From Cliona cf. orientalis (lineage: Eukaryota; Porifera; Demospongiae; Clionaida; Clionaidae): DNA of 64,000 bases. The stretch lies in contig OZ005693.1 of the NCBI GenBank assembly GCA_963930775.1, positions 9,732,006 to 9,796,005 of the forward strand, written 5' to 3'. A program made the position numbers and the translations under genes. This document shows positions 54,884-64,000 of this stretch, piece after piece (the first letter of the stretch is position 1; each line of letters begins with the position of its first letter). A model generated the notes under the pieces. That model saw only the letters and a program-made list of their open reading frames with translations, did not search any database and had not been told where the DNA came from.

Positions 54884-57800
54884 GTGTCAATTTCTACATC
54901 TACAAAAAATGCCAGCAATCAGTTAGATCAAACAATCTCTGTACCCAATCATGTGAATGCTACTGCAGCTTCTTTTTTAGGAGAGAGCAACGCTGCATCA
55001 ACCAATCCATAATAGCAAACAAAGGTCATGTAGGTGTATTTTATTTTAATGTACGTAGTCTTTTACCTAAAATAGATAATTTAAGAGTAATTTGTTCTGT
55101 GTATAAACCGTGTGTTGTATGTTTGGTTGAGACATGGCTTGACAGTTCAATTGATGATGTAGAAATCAGTATTCAGGGCTACACAATTGTTAGGCTGGAC
55201 CGCTCCAGACATGGTGGTGGCATCCTTATTTATGTTTCAACATACTTATCACATTCCACCATGTTCAATGGTAGCCCTGAGTTTGAGTTTATTGTAATTT
55301 CTTTATCTAATTGTAAGTATACATCTTCAAGTCCGGATTTTTATCTTGCTCTTTTCTATCGCCCCCCAAATTCAAATATTTCTTTGCTTGACACTTTATT
55401 TTCTACTTTGTGCAACCTAAATCCTATTATTTTTGTAAATTTTTGTATTATTGGCGACTTTAACATTAATTTTTTATCACCCCCTACTTATTTATATGAT
55501 AAGCTTATTTATCTCAAGTCATATCTGAGCCTACCAGAGTTGTTAGTAATTCATCATCCCTCATTGATTTAGCCTTTGTTTCATCCCTTGGTATGGTGCA
55601 GTTGTGTGAAACACTTCCACCATTGGCAAATTCGGACCACCTTGGAGTCCACCTTGAACTGTCAGCCAGAATACGCAAGAGTACACCCAAACCACATGTA
55701 AGAAGGATTTGGCGATACAACTATGCAGATTTTGATAAAGCTATGGAGTTACTTGATGAAATTGAATGGGAGTCCCTATTAAATGAGAGTGATGTGGACC
55801 TGTATTGGTCTGCACTGAAAAACTATTTTCTGCAAGTAATGGAAGTCTGCATTCCTAATGCTATAGTTAAGGTGAAAAAGGATCTTCCATGGCTTAACCA
55901 AGACATCAAGAAAGCCATACAAAAGCGTGATTCCTTGTATCGTAGACTGAAACGTAGCGGTACACCTGCAAACCGTGGTAAATATAACACAATGCGAAAC
56001 AGAGTCGTTTATCTTATGCGTGAGAGTAAGAGGAACTTTTTCATTAAGCTAAATCAGGCAACTACAAAAGAATTTTGGAAACTACTGAAGCTTCTTAACC
56101 ATAACAATGACTCCACAATACCTACACTAGAGGACAGGGGCACAAGCATTGATTCAAGCATTGATAAGGCAAATGCGCTAAATCGATTCTTCTATAGCTG
56201 TTTTAATAACAATTGTCCCGTTCTGTCTGAGTGCTCGTCTGTTTTCGAACTGGAAGCTGAATACTGCCCTCAATACCTATTATCTACTGAGGAGTCGGTG
56301 TTTGATTTATTGGCTAATCTCGACGCGACCAAGTCAACAGGCTGTGACGGAATATCGCCGAAAATGTTGAAATCTACTGCAAGTAGTATTGCTTTGTTAC
56401 TCTCTAAGCTCATAAATCTGTCCATCTCTACAGGAAAATTCCCCAAAGAGTGGAAACTGGCCCGAGTTGTTCCAATCCCAAAAGGAAAAAGTAAGAGCTT
56501 GCTAGGTGGGTATAGACCCATATCAATACTACCTGTTGTGACCAAAATAATTGAAAGACATGTTGGAGATCTCATTCTTGCTCACCTCTCAAATTATGCT
56601 CCCATTTCACCACGCCAGTGGGGATTTATGACACACCGTTCATCTGTATCAGCTTTAATTAAAGTATTTGATAACTGGGCACAAGCACTTGATGAAGGGC
56701 ATGAAATTTGTGTGATATTCTTTGATGTACGCAAGGCTTTTGACCGGGTACCTCATCAATTACTTCTACGACAGATGCAGCATATGAACCTCAATCCTTA
56801 CCTTTTGAGATGGCTTCATGACTACCTATCAAATAGATCACAGTTTGTTGCAGTCGAAGGTGAGAAGTCGAGCACTCTCCCAGTAATATCGGGGGTTCCA
56901 CAGGGCAGTGTGTTAGGGCCATTACTCTTTATTACATATATTAATGATGTTGTCACAGTGGTCTCACCGGAAAGTGAAATAAACATGTTTGCTGATGATA
57001 TTGCACTATATAGAGTTATTAAGGCACCGGGTGATTATACGGCACTGCAGGGAGATGTAGATTCGATTGGAGCAATTGTAACTAGCAAGCATCTTGAATT
57101 CAATACTGATAAATGTCGAATGATGGTTATATCAAGAAAGCGTTCAAATTTAATACCTTCTCCCCCACTGTACCTTAATGGAAGTCAGCTTGACCAAGTG
57201 AAGAGCTATAAGTACTTGGGAGTGACTATCACTTCTAATCTCTCATGGCTACCCCACATTACATCACTCTGCAACAAAACCAGAAGATTGGTGGGAATGG
57301 TATACAGGAAGTTTTACCAGCACTCAGATAGTCGCACCCTTCTCAAACTCTATCTGTCCATCATTAGACCGCACATTGAATATGCATCACCTGTGTGGGA
57401 TCCATATCACAAGACTGAAATTGAAGCTATAGAAAGCGTTCAAAAATTTGCCTTGAAAATGTGTCTCAAGTCATGGAGTTCAAATTATGAACAATTACTA
57501 TTGGAAGCCAGACTACCAACACTCAAAGTGAGAAGATCAGCACTAAGTTTGGGTCACCTATACAAGATTATCAACAAGCTCACATATTATCCGGAACCTC
57601 CAATAATTCAAAGAAAGATCCCTTACAGGAACAGGGGTATTAACGCTAACACTGTCTGCGTACCACATGCAACTACTACTGCATATCAACAGTCCTTCTA
57701 TCCAAAAACTCTCTCTTTGTGGAATTCGCTTCCTGAAGGTATGACAAGCTGTACTAGCATTACTGGTTTTAAGCACCACCTGAAACAATCAAACTTACAA

Positions 57801-57955
57801 ATTAATTAGTATTATATATTATTACAATGTCATATATTTTAAATCTCATTTATTTCTATGTAGACATGCATTTAAATTAGCTATATAGCTACTTTGTGTG
57901 TCTTCTGCATATTGTGCAGTAAATTAGTATAAACAAAAAAAAAAAAAAAAATTAC
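54884..57955 (+). mobile_element. Non-LTR retrotransposon (CR1/L2/Jockey-like), nested in CACTA-like element
   Basis: Contains an AP-endonuclease part and a reverse transcriptase, ends in a poly-A tract (about 57936-57953) and interrupts the AAGTA-type subterminal repeats, which resume right after it. The 5' end is estimated where the subterminal repeat stops (about 54884). No clear target duplication was found by eye. No ORF1 is present, so it is probably 5'-truncated. Confidence 0.7.
55027..57809 (+). pseudogene. LINE endonuclease-reverse transcriptase polyprotein, one frameshift
   Basis: Endonuclease residues are readable upstream of the first Met (FNVRSLLPKIDNL; VETWLDSSIDDVEI; GGGILIYVS; FYRPPNS; IIGDFNINF). 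The frame breaks near 55535: LSLP must shift to TRVVSNSSSLIDLAFVSS. RT follows in the second frame (55593-57809, 738 aa from its Met): YRPISILPVVTKIIERHV, QWGFMTHRSSVSALI, FFDVRKAFDRVPH, GVPQGSVLGPLLF and the FADD catalytic motif (NMFADDIALY). The C-terminal part has YLSIIRPHIEYASPVWDP and WNSLP, as in CR1/L2/Jockey-type elements. With a single frameshift and otherwise intact domains, the insertion is young. Confidence 0.8.
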
Positions 57956-58109
57956 ATACTTAAACCAAGAAATATGTACTTAAACTGAAAATTATATTCT
58001 TGTTCAAAGCATGTAGCACTAAAAGTAGGTGCATATAACTTAAAAGTAGGTGGATAGTACTGGTGTGTAGCAGTGAATTCTTAAAGGTAGTACTTGGTTT
58101 TTTCCAGTG

Positions 58110-58662
58110 TGGCTCCTGAAATTCTGTTGACTGTAATAATTATTTCTGAATCCCAAATGAGAGATAAAGAATGATTTGAAGTCCAATTGCGAAGTATGGG
58201 GAGCCTGTTGGGAGCACTTTTCCAGAAAAAATTTGATTGCCAGTCAACCACCGTATTACGCCGTTAACCAGTGAGGGGTGTGGCCTCTGCAACTGCTTCC
58301 ATGCTTCCATCTGCGCATGCGCACGGTACTAATGGGCAATCTGAACTATGTTTTTATGTTTTGTGAGCATGTACTGTTAATAGATGATCATGCATAATAT
58401 TATAATACACTAACCACATTATCCCATGATTATGACATTAATTTAGTCCAGGATCTACAACACACAATAATACATGATATATCACTTAGCACACAAGTAT
58501 GATTAATAATTTAATCTGTTGACTGCAAGTTTTGAACAGTTTCTTGTAACACTTATAATATAATAAATATAATAATATACAGAAATCAAGATAGGGAAGA
58601 ATAGATAGTCAGTGAATCTAAAAAAAATAATTATAATGTATAATAATGATCATGCATGTACG
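58110..58662. other. Intergenic region right of the CACTA-like element
   Basis: No gene seen. NRF1-like GCGCATGCGC at 58313. AT-rich 3' flank of the Death/SAM/metalloprotease gene. Confidence 0.45.
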
Positions 58663-61600
58663 TTAATTAGTGCCTGGATACTTATCTCTTTCGAGATCAT
58701 TGGCCATTGCCGCAAAATTAACTGTCTTGGCTCGTAAGGCCTCTATGAGAGTGTGCCATGTTCTTGGCTTTGAGTTCTGCTCATCAGGCTTGTACACTCC
58801 TCTCAACCAGTGAGTCAATGTTTCACGTATGCAATCATCATCTGACCCCCTCATTGTAGCCAATGTACCAGCATCTACACCGATTTTTCTCCCAATGTCA
58901 TTCCACCTAGCTCTTGCACCCCAGAGAGCGTCTAGGACACCATCCAGATCATTGATTGTCAAAATAATGTCTGCAATATAATTGTTAATGGTATCAACAG
59001 TTTAATAGAAAATTTGACAAAATTAATCATTCCCAAGAACATAATAGCAAAAGTCTCCCACTGCACAGTTTAACTATGTCTCAGTGGAAGTGCATTATTG
59101 TTTATCAGCTAGCTCAAGTTTTCAATGGCTTACATGCATGTGCAAGGAGGCTACAGCCCTGTGGCATAGCTATATAGGCAAATGCTGCAAGCTATATAGG
59201 CCCCCCTATGAAAAGGGTCTGGCTTGTGAGACTAGTACAATGTCATAATACATACAGAGTGCTAGCTAGCACTTGTGCGCATGGGCAGACTGAGCACTTG
59301 ATTGTTAATAACTAACCAGTCTGAGGTGATGGTCCATGAGCCATAGCACCATTATCATGGTCTGTAGTAATTTGAACAATAATAATTATTATAATATTAC
59401 AATCAGCAGCAACATCAGCTATATGGCTACTTACCGGTTTCCTCACTATCAGGAACTATTCTAGAATCTGATCTTCCAGTCTCTTCTTTCTTGGTAGACT
59501 CAAGCTTGGCAGACTGTTTACCTGGCTGCACTTTTTCTAAAATTAATAATGCATGGGTGGATAAAAATTGTGCCATAAATTATTAATAGTGTACAAGGCA
59601 TTATAATTTTGATGATACTCAAGTTAAGTGATTCTGCGTGCTAATTATAGCTACTGCATGCATGACATTATAAGTATAGAAAATGGCTTACTATACTTGG
59701 CACTCAAAAAATCCAAATCAATCCTTGAAGGTTCTGTGACCACATTTCCATCTCGCTCGTGAACACCATACAAGACTCGTTTTAGATCTTCAGAGAGGAA
59801 TTTGGACTGTTTGTCCAAATATTCTTTGCTAGAGTAGCCCTTTGTTAGCCAACTCTTCTTACACCTGCACATGTACAAAAGGCAACATTAATACATAATA
59901 ATGCAGTGATTCCAGCTAATGAATCAACATACAAACAAGAAATGCAAACCATACGTTAACTACAATGTCATGGGAGAATGTTCTATCCCCTGAATCTCAA
60001 ATCACAATTATTACAAGTGAATTGGCTAAGTAGCTATACATCTCGGGATTTTGGACATCCTGACCAGATATGCATGCAGTCAGTAGAATAATATTATTTA
60101 ATTTACCAATAGTGCATAACACTACCAGAGTCATAGGGTGTAGCTCCACCATCCATTAGACCATCCTTACACTGCCAGTCAACAAATCTTCCTCTCATGT
60201 CCGGATCCTTCTTCATCTTGTTTTCATCAATATAATCTTCGATCCAATTCCAAAAATCAGAACGCTGATGTTCATGTCCCAAGCCCAATGCATGGCCAAA
60301 CTCATGGACAATCAGGTGCTCTTGGTAGTCCTTGTCCTGATACCCAAGGTAAAGGTACATTTGAGTTGGCCCTTCACCATCAACATGGCCAATGGCAGAT
60401 TTATTCTCTCCTTTCTCTTTTGGGTGAAAAGGTTCCATCAAATCTATGTAACACATACTAAATTTCAAAAAGCTTACCATTCAATTCTACAACGATATCT
60501 GGTTCTTCATTGTCAATGGCCATTTCAAATCTTGGAATGTGGTTGGAGCCCTCACTGACAGCACCATCAGACCACCTGTTGGCACACTCCATGAATTTGC
60601 CCAAATTAACCCTCCAACGACTAAGTAAATGTTTGTTCTTTATCTGTACTTTGAGTTCTTTCTTCCTCCACAATCTACTTTCATACGGCAGGGCAGCTGG
60701 GGCAAAGCCTGGATCAGCAGTTGAAGCAGCAGGCGGTGAATCCATCTTTGGTGTCAGCTCCATAGTACACAACACACGAGGTACCTGCAGCACGGAATAA
60801 TATTTATATTCTATACATGTACTAATGCTATCATCACAATGTACATCAGATTCTGTTTCGTCATCATGCTCCACTCTTTCCTCTGCATCTGTCAGTTTCA
60901 TTCTTTTATTGCCCTTTTCCTGTAGAAGATATTAAAGTTTGATACATTATTATATATCTGCATAATCATAATTACATGCTCCTTGCCATAGCCTCGTCTC
61001 CAGGCCGCTCGCACGTTTTCAATGTTGCACGCCGAGGGACGAGGCTAGCCTTGCCATATTCTTTTCTTAACATTCATATGAAATGCTGATACCCTAAGTC
61101 CTTGGAAATCTTGCCCAGGGTAGCTACATGAATATCATTCATTGTACAGCCAGTGCTCTCACCTCCAGACTCTGTATGATGATCATAATGTTCTTGCGAG
61201 GACCAGTCTTAAAACCCATTTTTTCTAGTTCTTCTATAGATAGATCCTTAAAAGCAGCTCCATTGATCTCTTCCTCTGGAATTAAAAGTATGAAGCTATA
61301 ATAATAATAACAATAATATTATAGGAGGAGAAATATCCCCTCCTCCACAACCACTTCAAAAAGAATCTAGGGGGTTGAGCCCCCTCATTATTGAATGGGT
61401 AAACAAAGAAGCCTCAAAGCTATTATTAGGAAGCCTCAAAAGATTTCAAAAGATTTCTTTGAGAGTCCAATACTCCCCTGGGGGAGCACCCCCCCCCCCC
61501 CCCCCCCCCCCCAACTTTTGCACAGCATCCTTCGCCCTTGTAATAGGGAACTCATAAAATCAATATTCACACCCCCATGTATGCAGATTGTGATCCGCTG

Positions 61601-63176
61601 ATGCACTCACCAACTAGTTTGTCCTTTAGCTGTTGATTCAGTGATAGACTCCTCTTCTCGAGTTCTTGAGACAACCATTCAACAAGGTCATGTGGAGAAA
61701 GATTATCAGAGAAACTCAGTGTCTTCTTACTCAGTCTGGCAGGAGCTAGACAAAATGAATCATAATTATTAACAAAATATTACGGTACTATGATCACAGT
61801 TACTGTAGTCATAATATTATAATATTCACATGATAACTGATTGTGAGCATATAACTAATACTAGGATGCACTTTCAACATTCATAAACCGATCTCATCTG
61901 ATCATTAGAAATGTGTACTTACATTAATATTAATACGTGTATATCAAACTTATATAGGATTTCCATAACACATTCTGTCATGCATGATCATACCAGTCTG
62001 ATTGTTGACCGTGAAAGGGGCTTCCTCTTTAGGCACTCCATTAGAATCACCAGTACTAGGTGGTGGTCCTGCATGAGGAAATGGGATTTTTTTAGCAATG
62101 TCATGCAGTGATGTCATGAATATATTATAATAGTTTCTAATCTACCAAAACAGGATGATCAAATTTCCTATAGCAACAATGAATAGCACAAAAATTTAAT
62201 AATAGCATGCACTAATCTATGAATAAAGGCTCAACCATAATAATAATTATAGTCATATGCCATACCAATATTATTCAGCAGTGAATCAGCACCAATGAGA
62301 ATCAATCACCATTTTTGTACATACCAATACAAATAGTTGCCGTACAAGGTAAAAATAGATTACGGTATTATTATAGCAGACCTTTGCTGCATCATTATGC
62401 GAACTTAGCTAAAAATAATTATTAATAGCTATCTGAGCTACTACCTTTGAATTCTTTACCTGTAACAGTTGTGGCTATGGGCAGTTTTCGTAGCCTCGTT
62501 TCCAAGTTACGATGACCTCCCAGCCTTCCTATGGCGTCTGCTACTCTCCCCCATGTGCGTTCAGACTCCGCTGTGTTACGATACCAGTACGTGACAATTT
62601 CAGATCTTTGTCGTTGAACATCATTTCTGTGATCACTATCGATGCGATCCAAGACTATGGAGTCGATCCCAAGTTGCAGACCAAAATTATAAAGGTTAGT
62701 AATCTCCTCCAACTCACTCAAAATATTTGCTTCTGTACCTGAGTAGTTATATAGTCATGAATTTAGTAATCTTAGCCTGGCCCATTGATCATCTCACAAT
62801 GACGCTATCATACTTAGATCTATAGATAGCTAGTTATTACATTCATAAACAAACGGCCCGGCATACACATGCAGTGAATGCTCAGAGTATTCTTAGGTGA
62901 TACATGCACACTATACTGATCTACTTGTACAGATCTGGGGTCTATGACTTTCATAAGTCACTGAATGCATGCACAGATCTCAACAGATCTAGACTCATGA
63001 TCGAGCCGAGACACTGATATAATCATTGAATATTAATTATTAGCTCTACCAAACTTCAGATCAGGTAAACTTTAGTGGCCCTAGCACTCACATTTTACTA
63101 ATAATACGGATGGTTGGCTATTAAAATAATGTTTATCAGCACTAGTCTCGAACTTACACGAGGTTCTCGCGGCCAT
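58663..63176 (-). CDS. Death / SAM / astacin-like metalloprotease / Death fusion protein (675 aa)
   Basis: Eleven exons (complement): 63158-63176, 62460-62738, 61994-62068, 61611-61745, 61163-61275, 60478-60919, 60107-60443, 59692-59864, 59435-59536, 59317-59361, 58663-58970. Lengths and phases join to 2028 nt, 675 aa, starting MAARTSC. Order: Death domain about 12-95 (LGIDSIVLDRIDSDHR, VTYWYRN, TWGRVADAIGRLG); Pro-rich linker; SAM about 137-205 (HDLVEWLSQELEK, INGAAFKDLSIEELEKMGF, GPRKNIMIII); linker; metalloprotease with HEFGHALGLGHE (astacin HExxHxxGxxHE), HQRSDFWNWIEDYIDE and SVMHYW; a Lys/Ser linker; Death domain about 580-675 (RWNDIGRKIG, CIRETLTHWLRG, TWHTLIEAL). No signal peptide, pro-segment or membrane span is seen. 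A regulated cytosolic protease recruited through death-fold/SAM contacts is inferred. Paralog of 39451-46434, from which the N-terminal modules differ. Confidence 0.8.
60990..61048. repeat. Small palindrome TAGCCTCGTCTCCAGG...GGGACGAGGCTA
   Basis: Intronic. The same motif family, CTCGTNCCCAGGCC...GGGCCTGGGNACGAGG, recurs at 13870-13912, 34303-34336 and 35313-35361, so it is a short foldback repeat family. Confidence 0.55.
61489..61512. repeat. Poly-C tract in intron
   Basis: About 24 C in an intron of the Death/SAM/metalloprotease gene, inside a stretch rich in CCCCTGGGGG-like sequence (61330-61560) that may be a small element. Confidence 0.5.
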
Positions 63177-64000
63177 GGCACGTCAATATAGCCTAGCTTG
63201 TATGTTTTGATCCTTCTCTTCTGCTCAAGCAGTGCGGTAGCTACTTTTCAGTTGATCCTTCTCTTCTGCTTAAGCAACGCTGTACGGTACGATTTATATT
63301 TAACTTGCGCGAGACTCGTGACTGGGTCCTTCAAGCCGAATGCATTGCATGTCTTTATATAGAGACTGACATCATTTACTATTTTTAGGCTAAAAATCTT
63401 GCGTGGAATGAGCCATGAATGCAGATCAGATAATGAATCTAATTTAACGAAGTTTAGCAAGCCAGATCATTGGGACAAACCATGTATGGAAGTAGGTATT
63501 AAGAGTCTGAGATCTTTGCATGGGTTATTGGGAGATCACCTGGGAAGGATTTCCTAGACATGGTTTTTGCCAATATGGAAGTGGTTGACGAATGGTTACC
63601 CTGGTGCCCATGGGCAAGCCAGTTGGGCTCAACCATTTCCATATTGACTGGGAATGTCACACAATTATTACTGAAAATAATGTGCACTATCATGCATGCA
63701 TACTTGGTTAGAATTCCAAAATTGTACTGGGCATGGCCCAGTGATGAAGATTTGTCCCCTTAGGTTAGGGGAACTGTCTTGGTACCTATTAGTTTGATCA
63801 CCTAATGACATCATACTGCCCTTGAAAGATGAAACAGTAGCTATACCACAACACCTATTTGCATAACATGTACAGTGAAGCAACTGACGTCATGATCAAA
63901 GTGAATCAGCTTCTTCTGAAATGAGCTGGCGGGACACCTTTTCTCAAACACACACGGTCACCACAGTTTACACACACACACACACACACACCATAGTTTA
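63177..64000. other. Upstream region of the Death/SAM/metalloprotease gene
   Basis: No supported exon. Contains the duplicated TGATCCTTCTCTTCTGCT (about 63210 and 63255), a hairpin at about 63572-63645 (CAATATGGAAGTGGTTGA / TCAACCATTTCCATATTG) and an (AC)n microsatellite at about 63969-63990. Confidence 0.5.

Larger units (their letters stand above)
46644..58109. mobile_element. CACTA-like DNA transposon (about 11.5 kb) with nested insertions
   Basis: The left end begins CACTAGAAAA. The right end is the inverse TTTTCCAGTG (CACTGGAAAA on the other strand), a 9/10 match, flanked by TG on both sides (probable 2-bp duplication). Subterminal regions (46644-47170, 54110-54890, 57956-58109) are packed with short degenerate AAGTA/TACTT-type repeats as in CACTA elements. 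Inside are two diverging genes: a SAM-type accessory gene (minus, 47494-50582) and a transposase-like gene (plus, 50983-54103). A non-LTR retrotransposon (54884-57955) splits the right subterminal region and a TIR element sits at 49764-50454. Without the two insertions the element would be about 7.7 kb. Coding breaks show it is inactive. Confidence 0.65.

Noticed and set aside
61375..61601. Pro-rich plus-strand ORFs across a poly-C tract
   Set aside because: Created by the homopolymer; they lie in an intron of the minus-strand Death/SAM/protease gene.
63248..63460. 70-aa minus-strand ORF upstream of the Death/SAM/protease gene
   Set aside because: Considered as the missing first exon, but the 19-nt exon at 63158-63176 (ATG, then T|GTAAGT) supplies the start in the required phase, and this ORF shows no family resemblance.

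Overview
The window is eukaryotic and looks like a compact, AT-rich, intron-bearing genome of an early-branching animal. GT-AG introns are short (56 bp upward), reading frames run across exons with matched phases, and DNA transposon remnants are abundant. The gene set combines TRAF-type RING/zinc-finger/MATH proteins, a KDM5-type chromatin gene, death-fold proteins, a SMKR1-like gene and secreted phage-type (GH24) lysozymes. I infer a sponge (a demosponge such as Amphimedon is plausible); this rests on content and style, not on any search.

Left third (1-30000): three rounds of a roughly 10-kb block. Each block has TRAF-like genes or remnants on the minus strand, the C-terminal third of a KDM5-type histone demethylase gene on the plus strand (PLU-1 helices, PHD2, PHD3; no JmjC), and an intronless GH24 lysozyme on the plus strand. 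In rounds 1 and 3 the KDM5 tail and the lysozyme are open. In round 2 both are broken by frameshifts. Private transposon insertions mark individual rounds.

Middle (30000-38600): three further, more diverged intronless lysozymes, then a SMKR1-like small lysine-rich gene on the minus strand sharing a short intergenic region with a fifth, divergent TRAF-like gene on the plus strand. A 1.37-kb long-TIR element with a 9-bp target duplication sits between that TRAF gene and its ancestral promoter. The duplicated 9 bp contains the ATG, so the start codon was regenerated.

Right third (38600-63200): two paralogous minus-strand genes encode apparently cytosolic astacin-like zinc metalloproteases fused to death-fold domains. 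One is CARD-like + protease + Death (39451-46434); the other is Death + SAM + protease + Death (58663-63176). Every exon junction of the second gene can be phased from a 19-nt first coding exon to the stop. Between them lies an 11.5-kb CACTA-like element (46644-58109) with a SAM-type accessory gene and a decayed transposase gene, itself invaded by a non-LTR retrotransposon and a 691-bp TIR element.

Taken together the host genes suggest an innate-immunity neighbourhood: TRAF adaptors, secreted muramidases and death-fold signalling proteases. The most unusual item is the protease/death-fold pair, which resembles an inflammasome-style architecture with a metalloprotease where a caspase would be expected. 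That functional reading is inference; the domain order is read from the sequence.
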